Made by a program: the position numbers and the translations under genes | The notes under the pieces: model-generated | Told to the model about the DNA's origin: nothing | Seen by the model: the letters and a program-made list of their open reading frames with translations, nothing else | Database searches by the model: none | Assembly (NCBI GenBank): GCA_017562135.1 | Contig: QEYB01001497.1 | Span: forward strand, 1 to 64,000 | Reading direction: 5' to 3' | From: Dipylidium caninum | Lineage: Eukaryota; Platyhelminthes; Cestoda; Cyclophyllidea; Dipylidiidae | Length of the DNA stretch: 64,000 bases | Shown here: positions 34,341-48,100 of the stretch, piece by piece | Numbering within the stretch: position 1 is the stretch's first letter | Layout: the number at the start of each line of letters is the position of its first letter

Positions 34341-37300
34341 GTAAGTCTTATTAATGCATCCACCTTGTTACTTTTCGCTTTGTATTCAATAACCTCCTAA
34401 ACTGGATTATCCTTTTTTGGCATGGATTTCTTGCACGCTGTTTTTTTCCGTCACCGCCTTGAAAAACTTGGATGAATAGGGAAAAATTAGGTGGAGAGAA
34501 TGGGAATATCTGTGCCAGTTTCACATATCCTTTCCATTTTACAGTATTTTAATCACCAACCTCTATTGCGCAATTCCTATGACAGGGTCCGTTTTTGCCG
34601 TTTGAGCCAGAAATTTCGTGTATTTTGAGATTTTGGCACATTTGTCTACCAGAGACGCGGTGGCCGATATCGGCCGGCGAAAGGGTTTGGAGCGGGGAGA
34701 GCATTTACCTCAACTAGGAGAGTCGATGTGTTGATTGGACACCCACGGAGCGATGACTTCGGCAAGGAACGGTGGATCGTCTACGTGTAATAAGTAAAAT
34801 GGCTAAAATGCTTGAGATCGTGTTTCTCTCTCCCTTTCTGTAAAATGTGTTTGTTTTTTTTTCAACACCCTATTTAGGCTTACTCGCTCTAATGGCTTTT
34901 TGTATGAAGTCTGTAAAATAAGCGAAAGGTCTACCAATTGGTTGTGTGATTGCGAATTGAGCAGGATTTTGCAGGCTCCCTACCTTCTTCTGAATACGGT
35001 GCCGAGGAGCTTGCTACCTGGTTTATAGTCGACATCAGCCACTCTTCTCCCGCTGATAGAGCTTTCACCTCCCATATCCTATTTCCACAATCTTCTCTTT
35101 GATTCTTGTCTTAAATGAAGTAATTAGGTGGCTTCTTTTCGCCCCTGACTTACTTTTTTTGGCCTCTTCTATGCAATGATAATAGTCTCTGGTGATGGGA
35201 TTGTCCATTTAATTGCACTCTAGTATCTCTCAACCCTGACTAAGTTTGAATTGCAAATCGCGACGTTTACACTGGGTAGGTTTGTTGGTTCAGTAACGTA
35301 AGATTCCATTCAAGGTTGACTTTCATCTTCCGCCCGCATGAATGCGCATGCTGTCGGAGGTAAAGCATCAAACTTTTATCGGGTAAATGAAACTCACTCA
35401 AAAAATTGTTTTTGTTATCAAAGAAAACCAGAGGATAGGCAGTTGTGCGATCCCTTTTTTTGGGATAGTCCTTCGATTTTGCATTGAAAAGGTGGTAATT
35501 CGACAACGCGAGATCCGATGGAGGCGGTGGATGAGGTCAAGATTCAATGCCAAGCCCCGAGGCTTCGCGTTATCGTACTGAAGGGCTCTTTTTCTTGTTA
35601 TTTGACTAAAATACATTTTCTTTTGCAAATGCACGCTTTTCCTGTGTGATGAAGTCTAGACCATGGAAAGCCGATGATCTGGAGTGATAGGACGAGAATT
35701 TGCCTCCATCATCGCCATCAGGATATAATCATCACGAAATTATTGAGGTCTTCCCTTTTGTTTGACATCTTCGGGACTCTTATTCCCATTTTTAAACTCT
35801 TTAAGCCACCTATGACACTTGTTTAGTTTCAGAAAATTGTCGTTAGTGTCGTTAATTGTTGTCACTGCTTCGTTTGCCTCCAATTCCTGATTGCACAAAA
35901 ATGGCGTACAATAATGTGAATGTTCTTTTTCCATTGTCGGCCTTGACATCTTTCCTCCTCACTAGAACTAGAATTTACAATCAGGCTTGACTGTAGCGCC
36001 AAAAATTACGTGTTTACTAAATCGTATCTCCACACAAACTGACTGTGAAAGAGCACATAATGAAATCTCGACGACATTTCAGTTTGCCTGAGACGTGCCA
36101 GAAGACACGCGGACGTCATCTACCTCCTATTTGGAAGTTACCACTGATAAATTCGTGTCACTTTTACGTCACATGATTCAGTAGTCTTAGCACTTGACAA
36201 ATAAGGCAACATAAGAGGTGATTCGAGACTCCCACTGTTCATATTGGCATACTACAGCTATCGAATCCCACCTACCTACGAATTATCCTCTCCCTTGGAC
36301 AATTTTTTCCCCTCACTAATCTCCTGTACGGCGAGGAAGCCGGGAGGCAATTTACCCTCACAACTCTTCCTCAAGTGACCACTCACTTATCTCTTTTGGA
36401 ACATTTTATTTGTATCAGTTAGTGATAATGGTAATTCAAGGCATATTACCGCCTCTAGTCCACCCTGAGGCGCCTCTAATTGCAGTGTTACGTTGCCGCG
36501 CATAGACGTTTCCTACAGCTTTGTAGTTGTCTCTCCTCCCGCCAGTTTGGTGAACAGACACCACCCCATGAGACACGTGCACAACATACGCTTCCGCAAT
36601 TAAACCTTTCCGGATTTTCCTTAATACAAGGGTATTTTGGATAAGGAGGATTACGGGGACATTTTTGATTGTCTACTTAGCATCTAAGGCCTCCCACACG
36701 ATTTAGTGGCCTTTTGTGTCGTAGGGGCACTCACTGACGCGCCCCGCAGGGATGCCATTGAAGAAAGCGGTATGCTTTTGACTTTGTCATAAAAAATGCC
36801 CTTTTTTTGCAATTTTTAGTAATAAGTTGAAGTGTTGGGTATGATGTTTGTGCATTATTTGATATTTCGTTTCATCATTGGCCGATTAACATTCACGCCT
36901 CAAGTCCCAGTTCTTTCCCCCTTCTTTCTGTGTTTACCAACTAGTGCGAACACAGTCTCCGAGGCCAACCAACTCCCGTATGCCCCTTCATTTTTTATAT
37001 ATTTGACCGCCTGGACTATTTTATGGTCTCATTTTAGTTATATTTCTTTTCACCTGGTTGCGATCAAAATTTTTTGACCTCCCTTTTTGCTATCTTCGTT
37101 TACTTGGACGTCCACGTTTAGCGCTCTTCACTCTTAACTCGTTAGGAGTCCAAGGATCTATTTCCATGACCATTTTTAATAATAATAATCGCAAACAACG
37201 GTCCCTTCAATTGCCTTTTAGATATGCCGGTGAATATCTCTGATTCGCGGGAGCGTAAGCTTCTTTTACTGGGATTCTCTGTACCCGAATTCGCGTATAC

Positions 37301-38400
37301 ATATATATTTTTTTCGACTTTTATCTTTAGGCAGATCAAATGCTAAATTTAACGCTGTGGCTCATTGTAATAGCGGTTCGTTTTGTGTTTCCTTGATTTA
37401 CAAATCTCATTACTGTTCAAATTTTTTTGTGATTAACCAACGCCTTTACCTCCTTTCAGATGTGGATATATAGAAGACTTAACACTTACGGTGTAAATAT
37501 TGTCCCCGTTTATATTTCCTTAACTTATTGCACAAATTGATGAAACTTAGCTGTTGCTTCACTCAAAGTATACTCACAGAGCCAAAGATGTTGGTTTTTT
37601 TCCGGATATTTTGAGTTACTGCGCAATTAGGAATCCTATTTGCATTATAATTTGGCTTCGTATTTGCATAGGTTACATTGTAGCTGTGAAGCTGGTGTAT
37701 TCATTCACATATCTGATGTTGCATTACAATTTCCCAAATGACACCTATTTCACGATATCTAAAAATAATTCTAAAGCGTTAAATACAAGTTTATGGGCAT
37801 TTGGTAGTAGTACGAATACATACAAGTACATCTCTTGTCAGAATCGCACATTATCTAGTGTTTTGTCATCAGTATTTCTCAATAAGCTAGTATTTCTCCT
37901 TTTAGGCTGACACAACATGACCATTACATGCCAACGCCCAACATTTCGTTCCGTCGACAGCTTTGTACTCGGATTTTTCACACGAAACCTACTTTATTGA
38001 GCACCATGTTATGCTACTTTATCGTTGGCAGGCACCAAGACATAGCAGAGGTGGGTTACTCGCGATCTTTCGTCCGATCAGGCTACCGGCTAAGTATTAG
38101 GAAAGGTGAATCAGACGGGTGTAAATTAGGAGGTGGAAATTGTTTCCTTGGGAGTAAGATGGGGATGGGTTTGGCAAGTCTATTCGACTGGGCAATTTCG
38201 AAATAAACTAGTGCCAACTCGATTTGTCATCGGGGGGATGGGAGGAATTAGCGCTGGAACAGGGGGCCGTTATCTCAAATGGCGGGGTTCATTAGTATTG
38301 GTGTGGTTGATGCGGTCAGATCGTGTCACGTAGCCGAGGTCATCTGTGGAATAAAGGAGTAGCGAGATCTCCCAATTAGGGAATCGTTTCCCAAAAAATC
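34341..38400. other. Gene-free or unresolved 4 kb
   Basis: AT-rich DNA with only short open frames. It may contain the 3' exons of the 32-34 kb gene. A frame at 37,554-37,910 is hydrophobic (WLRICIGYIVAVKLVYSF) but has no family match I know. No repeats or RNA genes recognised. Confidence 0.45.
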
Positions 38401-38406
38401 TTTATT
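38401..38406 (-). terminator. Polyadenylation signal of the ubiquitin gene
   Basis: TTTATT on the plus strand, AATAAA on the coding strand, about 150 bases downstream of the ubiquitin stop codon. Confidence 0.6.
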
Positions 38407-38553
38407 GTTTTAAATAAATCTCAAAAGAAATTAAATCAACATCATATCGGTACTGCTAGCGCCAGAAGGATACAAATTGAAAACATGTTCGACGATTATG
38501 ATTTAAGGGAGGCTTCCCAGTGGCGCTACACGGTAAAAATTTGCAGGTTTGCG

Positions 38554-39152
<599 letters not shown>

Positions 39153-42100
39153 TTAAGGTTTTGGAAGAAGCGATCTTAAGACCTTTTTCGCATCCTCAAT
39201 GAGCGAGTTTGAATTGGCACATTTCTTCTCCTCCAACCAGTCCATCGCCTTTTTGACTACCATTTCCCATTCTACCTCCCTCGAAGCCAGATATGTTTGC
39301 AGGTAGGCTATCACGAGCACCGTCGCCCATATTTTTTCATCACCCACTACAATAAGAGACAGAGATTAAGAGATATAGACTTGGGCTCTAAGGCTACTAA
39401 CTCGAGGAGGCAATACTCAAAATGCAAGGAAGAAAAACTAAGTCTTATAAGACACAAAACTAACCTGTAGAAGGCTTGGAGGAAAGTAACTGAGAATGTT
39501 TTAAGTTGAAAAGATTTGCCAAATCCTGATTCATGCACCAGAATCCATCGAAATCTTGAAGCTCCGCCACCGATACGACTATGTCAACAACCGTGGGAGT
39601 TTCACTTTCTAAAAGACAAAAAAACTTATCTACTTTGCGACGTTAGCTTCTGAATAAAGCGAGACAATTAAGTGAAATGCGCTTCCATGAAAGGGTTAGG
39701 AGAAAATGCCGGAGTTATTTAACATTGTCAGATATTTTTAAGTAGTACAGTCTAGAATAATTTCCGAAAGGAGATGAGAATATCCAAGACTGCAAATGAG
39801 GAATGATTTACGTGGGTTACTTGTAATATTCTTTAATTTACGACATTTTTTCGCGCTGAAATTGACTTTGGGAGTAACCGAGGAGCCTTCACAACAGGAA
39901 GAGAACTCTACTACTTTTACGTGCAAGACCAATGAAATCAAAATTAATTCGAGGTAGAAGGCTTACCTGTTCGAGCTGTACCAAGAAAGAAAAAAGGAAT
40001 AAAGCGATTATTATTGGAGGCACTTTCCAAGCCTATAAAACTAGTTGCCGTACGATATGTACACATGGCACGCTCATAACATCTCGAAAAGTTTTAGCTA
40101 CCGTGTGGGCAAAATCGCCTCACATCACAGAGAATCCCGTTAAATAAGGCGAATTTTACTTGTTTATTCATAAGGCAAATGATAAAAAAAGGAGTTACCA
40201 AATGATGAAGTTTTGCAGTAAAGGTTTGTGGGTGGAGGACCTGTAAGAAGTCAACAGCGTTTTACAATTTGGATGAAAGACGAAAAAAAAGTTAATTATT
40301 GTAAAACAAAAGGAGAGGTAAGAGATTATAAAAACCATACAGGGTGCTGCATCCATGACGTCACAAGCTAAAATCGGTGGAAAAGGAAAGGGAAATTTAA
40401 TGCTAGAAAAACGAGGTGTCCATCAGGCTGCTCATAACAATCAGCAACATCTAGGATTGTGTTTGTTTAAATAAAGGGGATGCAAACGCTTTTATAAGTA
40501 GGATTGGCGGTTTTAGCGGAGTAGCTAGTTAGGGATAAAGGGGAACACAAAGGGGCTCTCGGGGTTTCGCCATTGTCACCAAACCCCGCAGTCTTGTGAC
40601 AAGCTACTGACAAGACAACCTAGACAAGGGCACAAATCGGTGCAATTTTAAGTTGAAGAATCAAATCCTGCGATGCCTTTTGGTTAAAACATCAATTCAG
40701 ATTGGAAAAGGGTAGTAGTTCTCTTCAACCGATCTCAATGGATTGGTTAAGCCATCCTTAAAATAGCACAAATGTGAAGCATTGAAATAAAAGGCTCTAT
40801 ACGAAGGGATTGTGGAGAAGTAGAAGAAAAGGTGTACGTACCTGCACCGTAGCCTAAAAGGGAAATGAGGAGGAGAGAGAAAACGCTCTCTTTTAACCAA
40901 CAAAAAAGTGTCTCAAAAACTTGAAAAGGCGGAGGAGACACGGAAGGTGGTGGGACGATTGGGAGTGCCACAGGAGTGGTTTGGCTTGAATATGAGAGCT
41001 GAGCACGAATTTTCAGCAGCGCCTGGGGCATGCGTCGTACAAAGTGGCATCAAAAGTTGGTGAGGTGAGTCGAGGTGGAGAAGGTTTGCCAAAATTTCCA
41101 AGCCTTATGATTTGGCGGAGAATTTCGGGGCTGTGACACACACACAAACACAGGCTTCACTTTGTTACAATCACTCAACGATTGCCTGAAACGATGAGGA
41201 AAGCGGACAAATGGCCTGACAAGGCGAGAGGTGAATATGACACCAGACGGAGATATCGCGGCACTTCAACGGTGTTCGGTTAAGACAAAAGGATCAGTCG
41301 TGGCTTTGTGGACGAGGGGGACAAGCGCGATGGGAGAGGCGAAGGGGAAGGCAGAGGAGGGGGAGGCAGGGGAGGAGGAGGACGCGACCGGCCCCGAATG
41401 AGGTGTGCTGCTAAGCGGCCGCGACTAGGGCGCCGGAAGCGGCTCGAAGGGGAGACGAGGGTGAGCGCGCACTCCCCTACACACCCAAGTGACTCCTCCA
41501 CCTTATAAGCAGTGGTGCAGGCATGCTTGGCCGCGACAAAACATGAAATTCGTTTTACGAGACTGTGAAAAAACGAGGAATTCACTGGGAACAAGATCCC
41601 GTCGGCGCGTAAAAAGGGAAAGGAGGAGGCGGTGGTGGACTTACTGACAGCTTCTGCTAAAATTAAACCGGTTATTCGTTTCAAAATGAAAAAAAAAGGA
41701 ATTTCAAAGGGAAAGGAAACTGAAGTGGGAGAGGGACGTACGGCAACATTTGGCTAAAATAAAATCATTTCCCCATTTAATGTATACCCACTTTTTGAAC
41801 GTAAATAGGGATTTTTAAAGGGAAAAAATATTGAAGGTCGTGGGCTAAAATGAAACGATTTGTGCAAATAGAAATAAAAGACTTTTAAAAGGAAAGAAAA
41901 GTGAAGGAGAAGGAGGACATACCAACAGCCGGAGCTAAAACGCAACGATTTTCCTGCTTAAAATATAGCTTCTTTTCAAACAGAAATAAAGAGCTTTTAA
42001 AAGGAAAGAAGAGTGAAATTGTCGCCGGTTCGAAAGGTCAAGGCCAGTTTTTAATTAAACACCTGCCGAGTTGGCTTGCTTTGAAGGAATCATCGTAGCC

Positions 42101-45100
42101 CCAATTTCAGCATTTCGACAAAAAAATTTTGTTTATTTCAAGGGGGGGGGGGAGAATGAGACAAGGCAATTTGTGCTGCTGACACCGAATTTGTAACCTC
42201 AACCGGGGGTGGGAGGGGGCCCAGGTCAAGGGTAAGTTTACACTTTTGCGAGTTGAATGGTCACTGCGTTCGGAGAGCGACAGTTTGTATTTGAAAAATT
42301 TCAGTAGACCATTCCAAGCTAATTTGCCTTAAGATAACGGGCGTGGAAGGACGCCAAAAGGGCAGCCGAAAGGCTGTGAGATAGGAGCTAAACCTTTTCT
42401 TTATATATCTGTCGAGGAGATAAGGAAGGTGAGTCCAACTACCGGCCAAGCATTAGGGGAGATTGAAGGAAGGAAGAGGGGAAAAAAGAGGGAAGTGGAC
42501 TTTTATGCTTGCGCCACCCCATCGCGGTGTAAAGAGTCCTTGTGAACGGAACGCGGTGAATATCACTTCCGGGAGGTCCTCGCATGGGACCGGGCAGGTG
42601 GAATGGTGGTGGTGCTGGCGGGGCACGATGCGGGTTGGCCCAACGAAAGGGGGGCATTGCAAAGATTATAGGAGATAAAAGGGGGCGTTTGATTTAGTGC
42701 GTAGTGGAAGCTCGTTGGACCTGGAGGCCTGACGAAATGAGTCCAACCTAATGTAACTTCAAAATCGTAGGGCAGAGTGCAGACAAGACTACACTTCAGT
42801 GGCATGGAAGGTGACCTTCAGAACTACCGAGGACGACGCCAACAAGTCGAGGATTCCAGGCTCGATGGCATCGTCGTCTGGCGATTACCGTGGACGACGA
42901 CGGCAAATTTGGTTCCAATGTGACAGTGTCTCTCACCACAAACATTTGACCGGCGAGGGTCTGAGTGAAGCAGGGTGGACGAGGAGGCCACGAAGGCCGG
43001 TTGAACTGTCCGAGTCAACACATCGAGCCAACCAGGTTCACCTGCCCCCTCCTCTTCACTTCGTGCAAAGACAACTCGTGTTTGGAGTTGAAAATTGCCC
43101 ACATTAAATACAAATAAGTTTGGCTCAGTAGAAGAAAAAAAAGATGAGGGGGCGAGGGAGGGGAGAAAGCTTGAAACTTACCAGCCAAGCATCCCGGGGC
43201 TAGAAGAGAAAGAATAAAAAAGTGGATAATAACAATGTTAACACTCGCTCGCCAATGTGGTTAAACCATTCTAAAATAAATTGGCCTACAGAGGTGAAGC
43301 ATTAAACAAATGCCTGAATGAGGTGGAAATGGCAGCTAGAAGAAGTTCCTCAGGCTACAGGGTATATTTAGATGTAAGTTTAAAGCCCCAATGGGCCTCT
43401 CCAGCGAAGAGAGATGAAAAAGAGTGAACGAGAATTCGCCTCCACTGAGAACAATTAAAAGCCTGCTGCATCAGTTAAGGCGTGCAAATGCTGGACTTCA
43501 AGGAGAAGAAGTGACAGTCTGATACAAAATCTTCAACTCTGCCTAATACGAAGAAAAATGCGGACATGTAGTCCCGCCCGTCTTGGTTTAATGCGGACAA
43601 GTTGGTATTCCCTGCCATCCCAAATTCATCACATATCGCGTAGAGGGGAGAAGTGGCGGAAAATCCGACGGAATGTGAATAAACCCTTGTCGGACAGATT
43701 CTCTTCCCAGCCAAACCGAGAATTTGACTTAGTAGGAGGCTGTTAACCTAACGGTGGACTGCAGGCAACTACACCGGTACTTGCGAGGCCGGGGCGGTTG
43801 GGACAATGCGTTCGGAGCTTAGACAAAAGGCATGAAGACTCTGTCAGTTCATCCGCCCGAGAAGTGGACGGTCAACCGGACAGAACCGGGGACGGTCGGG
43901 AGGGTTGTGGCTCTGACTTGCTTCCACACTCGAGATAAGAGGGGTAGCAAAGTGGTCGGACACACAGACAGACACTGAGAGAGAGAGAGAGAAAGGCGAA
44001 GGTTTCAACTGTCCTGACACGAAGTGACATGCCGCGTGCGCTGGTGGAGGTATGAAGGTGAATTGACATCACGTGGCATGTGCGTTTTGTACGCACCGGT
44101 TGACTTCACCAACAGAGGTGAGAAACAAAGCGAGGATTCTATGGAGAAGTTGATAACAGCCTCAGGACAAGAATTTGCCCTTCCCTTAGAACAAACGGGA
44201 AAAAGGACTGGTGCCCGAGGTGTGGAAGTGAAGTCAACCTCCACGCAGTCATCAGGAACTAGTGACAAAAGCTGTCTTTCGTCGCCTGTTAAGCCTCTCA
44301 GGACTCCCTCTTGAGGAGTGAGAGGATGAAGAAAATTTCCCACCCCACTGACAATTCCGAGGATGGTGAAGACCTCAACGACGGATTCAATTGGCATGTC
44401 TGTCTCAAAATTCCAATTCGAGCAAGCAAACGGTGACAGTCTCTTCAAATGATCAACTCCGGAAAGGATTTTTTAAGTTCACCGGACACACTGAGATTTG
44501 TGAAATTATCAGTAGAATGGTCGCCCATTAACTCACCTAACCGTATTCCTCCCATTAAAACTAAAAAGGCAAAGATTTGGTGAAAGTGATTCAAGTAAGG
44601 TGGAAAAATAAGTAGTTAAATTTCAGAGGGTTTCATAAAACCTAAGCAAGAGAGTTGATCCTCCACAGGTGAGAATCAGCCTAATGCGTTTAGCCAAATA
44701 ACGCACCAAAAAAGGGCAGAGTCATGACTTAGAAAACGAGGTTATTTATGCGCGTTTTTGGTGCAATTAAGGGAAAAAAGGGGACCTAAATGAGAAGAGA
44801 GTCTAGAGAAGCAGAAGAAAGGAGGGGTGTACGTACCTGCACCGTAGCCTAAAAGGGAAATGAGGAGGAGAGAGAAAACGCTCTCTTTTAACCAACAAAA
44901 AAGTGTCTCAAAAACTTGAAAAGGCGGAGGAGACACGGAAGGTGGTGGGGACGATTGGGAGTGCCACAGGAGTGGTTTGGCTTGAATATGAGAGCTGAGC
45001 ACGAATTTTCAGCAGCGCCTGGGGCATGCGTCGTACAAAGTGGCATCAAAAGTTGGTGAGGTGAGTCGAGGTGGAGAAGGTTTGCCAAAATTTCCAAGCC

Positions 45101-48100
45101 TTATGATTTGGCGGAGAATTTCGGGGCTGTGACACACACACACGCACACACACACATAAACACAGGCTTCACTTTGTTACAATCACTCAACGATTGCCTG
45201 AAACGATGAGGAAAGCGGACAAATGGCCTGACAAGGCGAGAGGTGAATATGACACCAGACGGAGATATCGCGGCACTTCAACGGTGTTCGGTTAAGACAA
45301 AAGGATCAGTCGTGGCGCGCGCTGAGGAGCGGAAGGGGCTGTGGACGAGGGGAGTCATGCGCGATGGAGAGGCGAAGGGGAAGGCAGAGAAGGGGAGGCA
45401 GGGGAGAGGTGGTGGTGGTGGAGGAGGAGAGAGAGGAAGACGCGAGCGGCCACCGAATGAGGTGTGCTGCTAAGCGGCCTCGACTAAGGCGCCGGAAGCG
45501 GCTCGAGGGGAGACGAGGATGAGCGCGCACTCCCCTACACACCCAAGTGACTCCTCCACCTTATAAGCAGTGGTGCAGGCATGCTTGGCCGCGACAAAAC
45601 ATGAAATTCGTTTTACGAGACTGTGAAAAAACAAGGAATTCACTGGGATTAACGGAAAAGGGTGAGGAGAAGGACATAACGCCACGCAGGGCTAGAATGA
45701 AACAGTTTTTTCCAATTAAAGCAATATCCACTTTGCAGAGAGAAATAAAAGTCTTATAAGATAAAAGTGTTGAGTATTATGATGTTTTAATCGAAGCCTA
45801 GTTCAAACAATTTGGCCGTGGAAGACGGACGAGAGGAGGTCAACTCGTCCTAACTTCCAGTCCGGGGGTATCGTGCAGATATCCCCGCCCCCGGACTCCC
45901 CCCACCTCCACCCAGTGTCGCATCCGCCCACCTCGGGTGAAATGGAAGGTGACTTTCAGAACTACCGAGGACGACGCCAACAAGTCGAGGATTCCAGGCT
46001 CGATGGCATCGTCGTCTGGCGATTACCGTGGACGACGACGGCAAATTTGCTTCCGATGTGACAGTGTCTCTCACCACACACATTTGACCGGCAAGGTGGA
46101 CAAGGGGGCACGAAGGCTGGTTGCACCGTCAGCGTCAACACATCGAGCCAACCAGTTCCCCTGCCACCTCCTCTCCACTTCGTGCAAAGACAACTCGTGT
46201 TTGGGGTTGTAAATTGCCCACATTAAATACAAAAGGGTTGCTTTCAATAGAACAATTAAAGACTTACGTGGAAATCGTGGATGTGCTGGAAGACACGATA
46301 AAAAAAACATTGATTAGAGAAGGCTGAAAGGGGCTTAGAGAGAGGACGGAGAAGAGTAGCTGAGGAGGCAGAGAACAGGAGATGGGACTTACGAAGACCT
46401 ATTCCGTAATTTCCTCCTGTAAACATCAAGGACACGCGGTTTTTACGGTCAACGAGGAATTACACCCTGACTTACGTTGAGGTCGCACAAAGTTTTCTGT
46501 GGGGAGGAAGTGAAAAGGAGCATGTGAATGCCTCAGTATTGCACCAAATAAATGTTATTTATGTGTAGAAGTCAGGTCTACCGGCCTCCCCAAGCCCTGA
46601 GCCAGTTTGGGAGCGCAGAAGGCCCTAAATTTCCTCAAAGAAAGTCGGAAACGGCGCCAGGCTTATAGTAGCGTAGCACTCAAGACTAGTTAGGGAATGC
46701 CAGATTTCCCCGGGCTCCTAGTCGGCCGTAAGAATGAACATTTTGATTGTTACATTGGCTGACTTAACACGGATCGTTGGCATCAAGGGTTTTCCCTCGC
46801 TCGTTACCTCAAAAAACAGCAGTTTGCAAGCCCTAAGCGACGACGAGGACCCCCGGTAGGTTTTGTCAACGTCAATGAAATTTTAAAAGGCCTTAGAGGT
46901 GATTTCCAGTCCACCAACAGCCAACATCCTACCTATTTTCTCCGAACTGACACCGACAAAGGAGGTGTAGGGCGAAATCACGTTGGTGTTGGTCGAGATG
47001 TCGACAATTTGTTGGCGAATTTCGGCCTTGACATTCTCCGCCTCCTTGTCGTCAACTATGCCCTCGAGAGCGGAGCATTTGTCCACGAGCTCGGAGATTT
47101 GTGCCTTTGCAGCGAGTCTGTGGAGGCCCAAGTTCTCGTGTTGCACTGGTAGACTTTGAATTGGAGCCTCCAGAGAGCACGTCTTACCGTCCAGTTTGTA
47201 GCTCAACCTTATTTTACCCTCAATGCGAGGGGATTTGGAGTCGCCTGGCAACGAAACAAGACTCAACTGATAACGGAGGCTCTTTAAACAATGGCGATGG
47301 GGAAAGCATTTCGTCTAGTTGTTAAATAGAAGTGTGGGAGAATTGATTAACACAAATCACGCGTAAACAATGAGTTGAAACACAACGCCACATCTACCAC
47401 GCCGCAGGCATGCAGGTGGGCAGAGAGATCGGAAGTCGAACGAGGCTGTGGACATACACTTGGGGCGAGATGGCCTGATTCCCCCTCAACATCCGGTTGA
47501 CCTGTTGCCTTACGAGTCAATCTCCGCAAAATCCTCCCTCCCGCGGCTGGAGGTCGCTTAAGCCAAACTAAAGTGTCAGTGCATCCATGGAGATGCAGTG
47601 GATTGAATGACAGAGAAGGATGAGGAGCCAGTGGGAGACATAGAAACGCTTTCCCCCACGTGATACACTTGCTACGAGGTGGCTTCCTTAGCGAGGAGGA
47701 ACAGGGAAAAAATGTATCATCGACAGAGCATATGCCTCTGCGTCTCAGAGTAAATAAGCCGGACAGAGGCGAGGCCTACGTCTAAGCAAAGATGTGAGCA
47801 TGAACGGAGTGCAACCTCAACACGGAGGGCGCGGATAACTCGCTTTTCTGCGGCTAGCGGACTGAAAAAGGAGGCGGGTAGGAGGCGCCAGAGGCCCCAA
47901 ATTCTCCAATTTAAAACCGATAAACTATTCACCGGGGAAGAAGTAAATTCTGTGCATAAAATCCGGGTTAGTAAGTACAAGAAAGGCTTACCGGCTGGGA
48001 AGAGACCGAAGGCAGTAGCAAAGGTGTCAGAGAAGAGAGGTGGTAACTGGGAGGGTATGATGAGGATCTCCGGAGTCTTTCCGTCCACTTGAACATCCCA

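Larger units (their letters stand above)
39967..46496 (-). other. Array of 13 consecutive in-frame micro-exons in the VWA5A-like gene
   Basis: In transcript order: 46,476-46,496 (21 nt), 46,393-46,416 (24), 46,268-46,285 (18), 44,837-44,848 (12), 44,537-44,560 (24), 43,182-43,199 (18), 41,923-41,934 (12), 41,742-41,753 (12), 41,645-41,656 (12), 40,842-40,853 (12), 40,341-40,367 (27), 40,199-40,240 (42) and 39,967-39,975 (9). Each has AG before it and GT after it, a length divisible by three, two bases before the first whole codon and one after the last. This is exactly the phase left by exon 46,933-47,244 and needed by exon 39,465-39,608. The joined 243 nt contain no stop and replace the variable linker between the conserved core and C-terminus. 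Any subset could be skipped without a frameshift. Individual tiny exons could be false; the set as a whole is hard to explain by chance. Confidence 0.82.

Noticed and set aside
36752..36771. 20-nt micro-exon candidate downstream of the 32 kb gene
   Set aside because: Borders look acceptable, but its length is not symmetric and no next exon could be linked.
41280..41684. Pro-rich 134-codon minus-strand frame
   Set aside because: It crosses the 12-nt micro-exon 41,645-41,656 and its splice sites; the rest is intron with a GGA/GGC-rich tract, and the paralogous block has indels that break the frame.
45681..45691. Possible 11-nt micro-exon in block 1
   Set aside because: Flanked by AG and GT but its length would break the frame of the VWA5A-like protein; treated as a dead cassette.
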